The position numbers and the translations under genes were made by a program. Positions 1-5,888 of a DNA stretch of 16,481 nt are shown piece by piece (the first letter of the stretch is position 1; each line of letters starts with the position of its first letter). Source of the stretch: an uncultured Clostridia bacterium (GTDB lineage: Bacteria; Bacillota; Clostridia; Oscillospirales; Acutalibacteraceae); assembly GCA_945875045.1 (NCBI GenBank), contig CAMCIX010000004.1, positions 1 to 16,481 on the forward strand, read 5' to 3'. The notes under the pieces were generated by a model that was given only the letters and a program-made list of their open reading frames with translations, was not told where the DNA came from and made no database searches.

Positions 1-474
1 GCGAAGCTCCTTGTGATCGCCGATTTTGTTTTGAAACTTTGTACCGTCCTTAAATGAAACGGGATTCACAACGAAATGACAATGCACATTATCTGTATTC
101 AAATGAACAGTTACAAGTACCTGATACCTATCGCCCCACATCTTTCTGGCGGTTGCTTTGCCGATTTCAAAGGCTTGCTCCGGTGTGACCTCACCTTCAC
201 GGAAACTCTGTATCCCGTGATAACCGACGACCTTACCACGAATCCCGAACCGGAGCTGTACGGCAATCATTTCAGCATAGGCATTTTGCTTTGAGCAGTT
301 GATACCGCCAACATACATTTTGCGGTCGGTCTTATTATCGTTTTCGGCGTAAGAAAGCGCCGCATATAAATCGTTATCCAAATATCTGCGGTCGGTGGTT
401 TTGTCGGGATTGTCGGCATAGTCAAGGGTTGCTTTCAAATTCCTATAAATAGGCCAAAAGCCTGTTACAGCCAC
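1..474 (-). CDS. MOB-type relaxase, N-terminal part (cut by window edge)
   Basis: N-terminal 158 residues of a mobilization relaxase, which nicks the transfer origin and pilots the strand into the recipient. The gene runs off the left edge. The segment LDYADNPDKT holds Tyr19, placed where MobA-type relaxases of Clostridia carry their catalytic tyrosine. The metal-binding motif is HLNTDNVHCHFVVN (His124, Asp128, His131, His133), the usual three-histidine cluster of this superfamily. The start is GTG at 474-472, with an AGGAG sequence about 9 bases upstream; a nearby ATG is in another frame. It lies 6 bases after the mobC stop codon, so the two are probably co-transcribed and translationally coupled. 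Family assignment is by motif and by the mobC neighbour; the MOB subclass is not determined. Confidence 0.9.
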   Translation of the reverse strand, partial: MAVTGFWPIYRNLKATLDYADNPDKTTDRRYLDNDLYAALSYAENDNKTDRKMYVGGINCSKQNAYAEMIAVQLRFGIRGKVVGYHGIQSFREGEVTPEQAFEIGKATARKMWGDRYQVLVTVHLNTDNVHCHFVVNPVSFKDGTKFQNKIGDHKELR

Positions 475-480
475 GTTGCA

Positions 481-753
481 TCACTCCTTTTCCGGCAATA
501 GAAATGCCGCCGTAATTTCTTTGAGTACCGTGCTAATTTCCACATCCAATTCCGGTGAAGTGGCTTTATCTGCAAGATCACCGAGCTTTTCAAGGCAAAG
601 AAAAAGAGCGTCGGGTGGAATACTTCTCGGCTCATACCCTAACGCTCTTTGCTTTACATATTCGGTTGTGCTTAGCCCGCACTTTCGGGCTTTTGATTTG
701 ATTTTATCTTTTTCTTTTGCCGTGACACGCACGGCGATTCGTATATCTTTCAT
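481..753 (-). CDS. mobC: MobC-like relaxosome accessory protein
   Basis: About 90 residues. The N-terminal part (KDIRIAVRVTAKEKDKI) resembles a ribbon-helix-helix strand and helix, followed by the GLSTTEYVKQRALG helix typical of MobC proteins. These proteins bind the transfer origin and help the relaxase open it. The reading frame is open back to an ATG at 774, but the sequence AGAAGGA lies directly against the ATGs at 762 and 759 and fits best with the ATG at 753, so I place the start there. It is followed after 6 bases by the relaxase. A strong GC-rich hairpin lies just upstream. The assignment rests on length, the RHH-like pattern and gene order. Confidence 0.82.
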   Translation of the reverse strand: MKDIRIAVRVTAKEKDKIKSKARKCGLSTTEYVKQRALGYEPRSIPPDALFLCLEKLGDLADKATSPELDVEISTVLKEITAAFLLPEKE

Positions 754-791
754 ATACATCATTCCTTCTTTCATTCTTTTTTCGGGGGGGA

Positions 792-811
792 TTGGGGGCG
801 GCAGCCCCCAA
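792..811. repeat. Perfect GC-rich hairpin upstream of mobC
   Basis: TTGGGGGC and GCCCCCAA form an 8-bp perfect stem around a 4-base loop. There is no T-tract directly after it on the minus strand (a C-run follows), so it does not look like a standard terminator. It sits 40 bases ahead of the mobC start, where it could be an mRNA structure or part of the transfer origin; neither is shown by the sequence. Confidence 0.55.
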
Positions 812-825
812 AGAGGAAAGCCGAC

Positions 826-1050
826 TTACCGGGCGGCTTTTGATTGGGACTTTGGCACACAAAGTCCCTGCTTGTTATACCGTAAGACAAATCCCACGGG
901 GCATAATAATAAGCGACTTTCAAATACCATAATTTCAGCGGATTTCTCCGCTACACGATACCGAAAACCGCTTCTTTTCCCATTGGGGCATATCTCGTCA
1001 TTGAGCCAAAGTGGCTCTACTTTTACATCAAAATAACAGTTTTGAGCCAA
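826..1050 (-). CDS. Unrecognised small ORF between leader region and mobC
   Basis: An open frame of 74 codons beginning with TTG at 1050. I recognise no family. Cysteines occur in NDEICPNG, LLLCPVG and KQGLCVPK, and the C-terminus is basic. The frame stays open further upstream to the TGA at 1162-1164 and is the same frame as the leader ORF. No convincing ribosome site precedes the TTG (a GAGG lies about 13 bases away). It may be a real small protein, or the displaced-frame remnant of a larger gene that began at 1156. In related elements this spot upstream of mobC often holds a small cysteine-rich protein, but that is recollection of gene order and not a match I can show. Confidence 0.3.
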   Translation of the reverse strand: MAQNCYFDVKVEPLWLNDEICPNGKRSGFRYRVAEKSAEIMVFESRLLLCPVGFVLRYNKQGLCVPKSQSKAAR

Positions 1051-1066
1051 ATATCGGCGTTTTGCC

Positions 1067-1156
1067 TCAGCAAATTTGCCTAATAAAATCTGTTGCGAAA
1101 TTTGTAAATGAGCATATGATTTTCGTCCGTTGCTTTGGTGTGATTTTGAGTACCAT
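1067..1156 (-). pseudogene. Short ORF with strong RBS, possible truncated gene start
   Basis: ATG at 1156 is preceded by AAAGGAGG (1174-1167) with 10 bases of spacing, the strongest ribosome site on this strand in the region. The ORF encodes only 29 residues, beginning MVLKITPKQRTKII, and stops at TGA 1069-1067. The opening ITPKQR followed by spaced cysteines resembles, weakly, the start of the cysteine-rich proteins often found ahead of mobC in clostridial elements. The good ribosome site with such a short product suggests a gene broken by a frameshift or deletion, with the 826-1050 frame perhaps its continuation. A genuine 29-residue peptide is the alternative. Confidence 0.35.
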
Positions 1157-1161
1157 AGATT

Positions 1162-1224
1162 TCAAACCTCCTTTCCGTTTTTCGGGCAGCAAAAAAGCCG
1201 TCGAGTGCAACCCCGACGGCTCAT
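1162..1224 (-). promoter_or_regulatory. Arg/Cys-rich leader ORF (20 codons)
   Basis: ATG at 1224 to TGA at 1164-1162 encodes MSRRGCTRRLFCCPKNGKEV. An AGAAGG lies just upstream. Codons 2-12 are embedded in a terminator hairpin, and the last codons (GGA AAG GAG G) form the ribosome site of the next ORF, so translation of the leader would cover that site. This is the layout of a leader peptide used for attenuation or translational coupling. An AT-rich TATTATATATA stretch about 15 bases upstream may hold the -10 element; no clear -35 was found. Confidence 0.45.
1191..1222 (-). terminator. Intrinsic terminator inside the leader ORF (attenuator candidate)
   Basis: On the minus strand AGCCGTCG and CGACGGCT form an 8-bp stem around a 10-base loop, followed directly by a run of T residues. 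It lies upstream of the 1156 ORF and mobC, within the 20-codon leader, so it would stop transcription before the mobilization genes unless relieved. Confidence 0.65.
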
Positions 1225-1318
1225 TTCCTGCCTTCTGTATATATAATAACGGAAAACAGCTATTTTTTACGAAACAGAGCAACAACCAAAATTTCAAAAA
1301 CGCAACAAGCGATAATCC

Positions 1319-1347
1319 TTGAAAATCAGAGATGTTTACGGTATAAT
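1319..1347 (+). promoter_or_regulatory. Sigma-A-type promoter for the DUF6076-like / sigma-like operon
   Basis: TTGAAA (1319-1324), a 17-base spacer and a perfect TATAAT (1342-1347). The start codon of the next gene is at 1453, giving a leader of roughly 100 bases that holds an inverted repeat. A second TTGACT lies at 1380-1385 but has no well-spaced -10. Confidence 0.65.
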
Positions 1348-1373
1348 AGAATATATAATACTTGTGCGAACAG

Positions 1374-1407
1374 AACTTTTTGACTCTATACAGCGTCAAG
1401 TAAAGTT
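1374..1407. repeat. Interrupted inverted repeat in the 5' leader
   Basis: AACTTT-TTGAC, ten bases, then GTCAA-GT-AAAGTT. The inner arms (1380-1384 and 1395-1399) and outer arms (1374-1379 and 1402-1407) match perfectly with a two-base bulge. It lies between the promoter and the 1453 gene and could be an operator or an RNA hairpin. There is no T-tract, so it is not a terminator. Confidence 0.45.
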
Positions 1408-1452
1408 TTTGGTACAGTGCTTATGATAGAATAGAAGCAAAGGAGCAAAAAA

Positions 1453-2586
1453 ATGATTTCTGCGTTTTTTACTGCCGATTACCGTGACGGGAGAGTGATA
1501 TTCGGTGGCAAAAGCTATCCCGCCGGAGTGTTTGCAACACATCTACTTAATCAGTTTTATATTAACGATACTGCCGCACGGATCGCTGTGTTTCGGGATG
1601 ATTTGAATTATCATATTCTCACACAGCTAAAAAATGGCTACTTGAACATCACGGAATTTGTGAAAACGGGTGCAAATACTCTTGAAGCCTTAAAAGCATT
1701 ATCAAAACTGCGGCCGTTTGACGGGCTGAATATTGAAGAAGTCCAAAATACAGTAACAACGCTTTTCACGGCAGAAAACGGGCAAAAGATATGCGGATAC
1801 TTTGCCGACAAAGCAAAGCTAAGTATGTTGTCACAGGACGAAATCGCCGCAGGCACGGCGGACAGGATGAAAAACGTAACGGATTTTTCTGTAATTGAAA
1901 GTAACATTACAGAGATAAAATCGATACTGTTATTCTTCGATACTCTTGCCGATGACTTGATACTTGCACACGGAAACCTGTTAAAATTCTGCAACCGCAT
2001 TGACGAGGTTGAACGACTTGATGAGGCGCATTTATTACCGTTAGCACTGGAGATTTTCGGAGACCATCACTTTACGCAAAGCGGCAGATATATTTCAGTG
2101 AAGAAGAATGCAAAAAGCGTAACCGGAATCGTTGCAAAAAGACTGAATTTCGACAGCTATTACAGCTTTATACTGACAGACTTTTTTGAGGGGCTACACT
2201 ACGGACACTATCCCCGCAAGTGTGAGATTTGCGGAAAGTACTTTCTTATGCAAAGCGCAAGGCGGCAGAAATACTGCTCTTACGGCATTGCGCCGGAGTT
2301 ATACCGGGGCAAGAAGATTACTTGTCGAAAATATGCCGCCGTGCTGAACAGAAAAGAAAAAGCAGAAAACGATCCTATCGTATCGCTGTATAACCGCCGA
2401 TGTGGTGCCATTCGTACAGAGGTTGGCAGATGTACAATATCAAAAGCTTTTGGTGAAGCGGCGAAACATCTCGCTAAGGAACATAAGCTGAGAGCGTTGG
2501 CAGATGATCAATACGCAAAAACGCAGTATAGAAAAGATATGAGCCGAGAGGCGTTATACGCCGAAGTGGACAGGAATTTAAAGTGA
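1453..2586 (+). CDS. DUF6076-like protein with C-terminal four-cysteine motif
   Basis: 377 residues, start ATG with AAAGGAG 7 bases upstream. The first ~240 residues are helical and not recognisable to me. Near the C-terminal third is a probable zinc-binding motif: Cys257-x2-Cys260 (KCEICGKYF), Cys275 (RQKYCSYG) and Cys291 (ITCRKYAA), followed by a basic helix (LNRKEKAEN). This layout matches what I recall of DUF6076 proteins, which are common in Firmicutes mobile elements and have no settled function; the family name is from memory and not from a search. A nucleic-acid-binding or regulatory role is an inference from the cysteine cluster and basic tail. The next gene starts 16 bases downstream, so the two form an operon. 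Confidence 0.7.
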   Translation: MISAFFTADYRDGRVIFGGKSYPAGVFATHLLNQFYINDTAARIAVFRDDLNYHILTQLKNGYLNITEFVKTGANTLEALKALSKLRPFDGLNIEEVQNTVTTLFTAENGQKICGYFADKAKLSMLSQDEIAAGTADRMKNVTDFSVIESNITEIKSILLFFDTLADDLILAHGNLLKFCNRIDEVERLDEAHLLPLALEIFGDHHFTQSGRYISVKKNAKSVTGIVAKRLNFDSYYSFILTDFFEGLHYGHYPRKCEICGKYFLMQSARRQKYCSYGIAPELYRGKKITCRKYAAVLNRKEKAENDPIVSLYNRRCGAIRTEVGRCTISKAFGEAAKHLAKEHKLRALADDQYAKTQYRKDMSREALYAEVDRNLK

Positions 2587-2602
2587 AAGAAGGTGTGTGC
2601 CG

Positions 2603-3742
2603 GTGAAAAACGAAAAGTGGACAGAAGATTTGTATTTATACCGTATGAAGCCGGCACCGCCGAAAAAAGATGATTTTCAGGAGTATATCGCGCTATACTG
2701 TGCTGAAAATGACGATAAATATCTCAACTGGTTCTTTTATTATTACGAGCCGAGGCTGAACACTGTTATTATGCAAACCGTGCAGGAAAACGCCATGCAA
2801 GGGCACTTCGCCGATTTGAAATAGGCGTATATTTTCGGTATCTACAAGGCGCTGCAGAAATACGATATTTCTACAGGCGTTCCCTTTCTCATTTTCAAAG
2901 AGCATTATGTAAAAAACGAAATCGACAAATACATCAGTACCATGCGGACGGGCTATTCCGTACAAAGCGTGGACGAATACCGAACGCTCAGAAAGGCAAT
3001 GGCGCTGTATGCAAAATATGAGTATAAGTTTGATGATGAAACAATAACCATAATCGCCGCCGAAATCGGGAAAAGCGTCAAAGACACCAAAGAGATCATC
3101 CGTGCCGGAATTGACAGCACGCACTACACCGATTTTTACCGTAAATACGCTGATGAGGACGGTGAAAGCACGGCAGAGGATGTGACGGTTGACACTACCT
3201 CCAATCCTGAAAGGTTATTTTTCAAACAGTGGCAGGCAGAAGCACTGTTTACCGCTTACGAAGCACTTGATTACCGAGAACGCATGATGGTTGCCGATCA
3301 TCTCGGCTTCTGCCCGGAATGTTACGGGATTTATGAACTCAGTAAAGACGAAAACGGCAATTCGGTCAAGCTGCTCCGCAAAAGGAAAGCCTACATAGAC
3401 CTCGCCGCCGAGCATACGCTGTCCTCACCCGATACCGCTTTCCAAATTGTAAACGGCGCATATGAGAAAATGATGATTGAGCTTGCGATTGATGAGTATA
3501 TCCATATTGTAGAACTGCGGCTGACATCCGCTGACAATAACTCAGTCACCTATGAATACTGTGCCGATCATAACAGTGACTGGGGTGAAATTCATTACAC
3601 CCTCGGCGAAGACGATTACGATGTTGTTCAATATGTTTATGCCGACAAAAAGGGTGACTTCTTCTTCGCCTCCGCAGGAGAATGGATTGTGTATAATGTA
3701 AATAGGAAGCACATACCTAAATATATGCTTATATCTTTATAA
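2603..3742 (+). pseudogene. Sigma-70-like factor interrupted by an in-frame amber codon
   Basis: A single frame of 379 codons with one TAG at 2822-2824 (codon 74). Before it lies the start of a sigma region 2 (YYYEPRLNTVIMQTVQ, GHFADLK); after it the same domain continues (AYIFGIYKALQKYDISTGVP, FLIFKEHYVKNEIDKYI), then a region-3-like HTH (DETITIIAAEIGKSVKDTKE) and a long C-terminal part with LDYRERMMVADHLGFCPECYGIY, possibly region 4-like. One C-to-T change from CAG (Gln), the residue expected after DLK, would explain the stop. GTG at 2603 is the likely start, with AAAGAAGG about 9 bases upstream. Internal restart at ATG 2942 has no good ribosome site and would drop the core-binding region. 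Likely a recent loss of function, unless suppressed. An intact relative would direct RNA polymerase to element promoters. Confidence 0.75.
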
Positions 3743-3760
3743 AACCGATAAAACGAAAAA

Positions 3761-3805
3761 GCCCCGATGAGAATCAGAAACCTGAAACTCATCGGGCTAT
3801 TATTT
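3761..3805. terminator. Bidirectional intrinsic terminator after sigma-like gene
   Basis: GCCCCGATGAG (3761-3771) and CTCATCGGGCT (3788-3798) form a stem of about 10 bp with a 16-base loop. T-rich sequence follows on the plus strand and AAACGAAAAA precedes it, so it can work on both strands. It separates the mobility/regulator genes from the cargo. Confidence 0.85.
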
Positions 3806-3847
3806 TGTTTGAGCTATTTAAAAATAAATCTATCGCTTTATAATTCC

Positions 3848-3876
3848 TTGAGTTTTTCGAGAATTTGTGCTATAAT
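3848..3876 (+). promoter_or_regulatory. Near-consensus promoter for the XRE / MFS-LuxR pair
   Basis: TTGAGT (3848-3853), exactly 17 bases, then TATAAT (3871-3876). It lies about 90 bases ahead of the XRE regulator start, directly after a terminator, so it begins a new transcription unit. Confidence 0.75.
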
Positions 3877-3963
3877 ATTCTACAATAACTCAGCACTCAG
3901 CACCAACATATAACAGTAATTTTTTTGCCGATGATGAAGGATATAAGAAACGAGGAAACGGAT

Positions 3964-4173
3964 ATGACAGTAAGCTATAAAAAACTTTGGAAGCTGCTCA
4001 TTGACAAGGATATGAAAAAGAAAGACCTTGAAAAGGCGGCGGGGATCAGCAACTATGTCATTTCAAAGATGAACAAGGGTGAAAACATCACTGTGGATAT
4101 CGTAGGCAAAATTTGCAGTGCATTAAACTGTACTCCCAATGACATTATGGAGTTCAGTGATGACAGCATATGA
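3964..4173 (+). CDS. Small Cro/C1-type (XRE) transcriptional regulator
   Basis: 69 residues, almost all one helix-turn-helix domain: KKLWKLLIDKDMKKKDLEKA, then AGISNYVISKMNKGENIT as the recognition helix, then VGKICSALNCTPNDIME. This is the single-domain Cro/C1 family seen beside many regulated loci in Firmicutes. An ATG further upstream at 3925 is in frame, but GAGG at 3952-3955 is 8 bases from ATG 3964, so I choose that start. The next gene begins 14 bases after its stop and is probably co-transcribed. It likely acts as repressor of its own promoter or of the surface operon downstream; the target is an inference from proximity. Confidence 0.85.
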   Translation: MTVSYKKLWKLLIDKDMKKKDLEKAAGISNYVISKMNKGENITVDIVGKICSALNCTPNDIMEFSDDSI

Positions 4174-4187
4174 AGGGGATTTTTTCA

Positions 4188-5642
4188 ATGAGCAAAGTTT
4201 TAACAAAAATCACGCAAAGCGCCTATTTCAAAAAGAAGGATAGAATCCCTTACATAAATGCTGTTGTTCTGATGGGGTTGTTCACCTTTCTGTTTTTAGG
4301 TGCGGAATATCTATATGTAGATGTGCTTTCCCGCATGGTATCAGAGGATAAAACCGTACTGGCACAGAATTATGCACTGGGAGTAAGTGCGGCAGGTTTT
4401 TTGCTGTATCCGTTATTGAACCGATTTTGTAAAAACCGTCTCAAAACTGTATGCTTTGCTGTTTTCGGCCTTTCATCCGTTTTGTGCATAGCCTTTATCT
4501 GTATGGGTACTGCTTATTCAGCGACATTCACAGCGGGGCTTGTTTTGTTTCTTCTTCTCGGCTTGTTCGGCAGTGCGGTTTTTTATCTTTCCATGCGTAT
4601 GATGAAAACAGACAGGTACTTGGCAAGGACTGTAGGAATTTCCTACGCGCTGGGTATCCTGCTCCAGTTTGCAAACAACAATCTTGTTCGCTCGGAGGTT
4701 GTGGGGGCAATCATTTTATCGGTGTTTTTAATGCTGCTTGTTTGGATGCTGATAAAGAACGACCGCATTTATTGTGAAAACGGCGGTCATAAAGTTGAAG
4801 CTTCGCCGGATGAAGACAAGAGAGACAGTAATACCAAAGAAACCGCAAAAGGAGCAACAGTCGGTATTCTTATGATTCTGCTTGTCGTGCTGATGACCTG
4901 TATTTTCAGCACGCTTGACAATGCGGTGACTCTTGTCCACGCAGGCGGAACAGTTGACATAGGACAGTGGCCGAGAATCCTGCTTGCTTTAAGCGGTTTG
5001 GCGGCGGGATTTGTATTTGACATAAAGAACCGAAAATATATGGGACTTGTCATGTACTGCGTGATGGTGCTGTCCACGATATGTATTGTCGTGCTGAAAT
5101 TTGGCGGTTCATTTTTGGTGGGCTTAATTGTTTTCTACCTGTCAGCGGGCTTTTTTGCGGTATTCTTTACCTCCGGCTTTATGGAGCTTTCCCGCCATAT
5201 GAGAATATCTGAGCTGTGGGCAGGCATGGGGCGTGCGGTGAATAATATTACAGCCGCTCTCATTGCCAACCCTGTTTTAGCCCTGCTGTCCTATGACAGC
5301 AGTATTGCCGTCATTGTTCTGGTGCTGTTCTTATTTGTGGCTGTCAGCACTGTGGCGGTTGTATATACCTTTCAAAAGAAAGCATTTGCGGAACAGCTCA
5401 TTACAGATGCAACCAACACCGTCAGCGAGAAAGAAAAGGTGCAAAAATTCATGGAATTGTTTTCTTTTACGGAAAGAGAAGCCGAGGTGTTCGGCTGCCT
5501 TGTCAATACGGAGGACAGCGTTCAGGCGATTGCCGAAAATCTGTATGTCTCCAGACGGACTTTGGAACGGTATATTTCCGCTATCTATGAAAAAACCGGT
5601 GTCAAATCCCGTGTCGGGCTACTCAATCTTTACAATAAATAA
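4188..5642 (+). CDS. 12-TM MFS-like membrane protein fused to LuxR/GerE DNA-binding domain
   Basis: 484 residues. Twelve hydrophobic segments can be counted (for example VVLMGLFTFLFLGAEYLYV, FTAGLVLFLLLGLFG, VGILMILLVVLMTCIF and IAVIVLVLFLFVAVSTVAVV), with a charged loop between TM6 and TM7, a 6+6 layout as in major facilitator proteins. The last ~60 residues form a LuxR-type HTH: FTEREAEVFGCL, VQAIAENLYVSRRTLERYISAIYEKTGV. The protein is therefore a membrane-tethered regulator, presumably sensing or transporting a ligand with the membrane part and binding DNA with the cytoplasmic tail. Start is ATG 4188 with AAGGGG 9 bases upstream; an ATG at 4170 overlaps the previous stop but lacks a ribosome site. 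It follows the XRE gene in one unit and ends in a terminator, next to the surface operon it may control. Confidence 0.85.
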   Translation: MSKVLTKITQSAYFKKKDRIPYINAVVLMGLFTFLFLGAEYLYVDVLSRMVSEDKTVLAQNYALGVSAAGFLLYPLLNRFCKNRLKTVCFAVFGLSSVLCIAFICMGTAYSATFTAGLVLFLLLGLFGSAVFYLSMRMMKTDRYLARTVGISYALGILLQFANNNLVRSEVVGAIILSVFLMLLVWMLIKNDRIYCENGGHKVEASPDEDKRDSNTKETAKGATVGILMILLVVLMTCIFSTLDNAVTLVHAGGTVDIGQWPRILLALSGLAAGFVFDIKNRKYMGLVMYCVMVLSTICIVVLKFGGSFLVGLIVFYLSAGFFAVFFTSGFMELSRHMRISELWAGMGRAVNNITAALIANPVLALLSYDSSIAVIVLVLFLFVAVSTVAVVYTFQKKAFAEQLITDATNTVSEKEKVQKFMELFSFTEREAEVFGCLVNTEDSVQAIAENLYVSRRTLERYISAIYEKTGVKSRVGLLNLYNK

Positions 5643-5666
5643 TTTTTGATCTCGGAATCTGCTCTG

Positions 5667-5700
5667 CCGCCTTCCCTAAAACGGAAGGCGGATTTTTTAT
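5667..5700 (+). terminator. Intrinsic terminator after MFS-LuxR gene
   Basis: CCGCCTTCC (5667-5675) and GGAAGGCGG (5683-5691) form a perfect 9-bp stem with a 7-base loop, followed by ATTTTTTAT. Confidence 0.9.
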
Positions 5701-5746
5701 ACCATTTTCAGAGTGAAAAACAGCTTTTTGCCCTGATTTTTAAGAA

Positions 5747-5792
5747 TGGCGGAGTTCCGCCACCCCATTTTCGGCAGATTGGCGGACTTCCC
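5747..5792. promoter_or_regulatory. Inverted repeat plus a second partial copy, candidate operator
   Basis: TGGCGGAGTTCCGCCA (5747-5762) is a perfect inverted repeat with a 2-base centre. A related sequence, TTGGCGGACTTCCC, recurs with its GGCGGA at 5781, exactly 33 bp after the first (three helical turns). Both lie in the 190-base gap between the regulator terminator and the surface operon. Paired, phased sites suggest a dimeric regulator, perhaps the LuxR-type protein upstream. No well-spaced promoter was found here, although TATAAT (5819-5824) and TATACT (5856-5861) are present. Confidence 0.4.
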
Positions 5793-5888
5793 TTATATAC
5801 AAAAAAGCCCTCTGCCAATATAATTATAAGCAAAGGCAGTTGATATATAAGCCGATATACTCAGCCGTTAAGAAGGAGAGAAACGCAT

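Noticed and set aside
76..294. 72-codon ORF on the plus strand
   Set aside because: Shadow of the relaxase reading frame, which carries the HxxxDNxHxH motif.
780..830. Transfer origin (oriT)
   Set aside because: The GC-rich hairpin ahead of mobC is in a plausible place, but no nic-site consensus can be identified by eye.
476..1036. 186-codon open frame on the plus strand
   Set aside because: Antisense to mobC, which has the RHH-like pattern and correct spacing to the relaxase.
2942..3742. Separate 266-codon gene starting at ATG 2942
   Set aside because: Same frame as the upstream part and in the middle of a sigma region; no good ribosome site. Treated as the downstream part of one interrupted gene.
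3901..3963. XRE regulator starting at ATG 3925
   Set aside because: The GAGG ribosome site at 3952-3955 lies inside that extension and fits ATG 3964.
5646..5843. 65-codon ORF after the MFS-LuxR gene
   Set aside because: It runs through the intrinsic terminator and the inverted repeat, and has no ribosome site.
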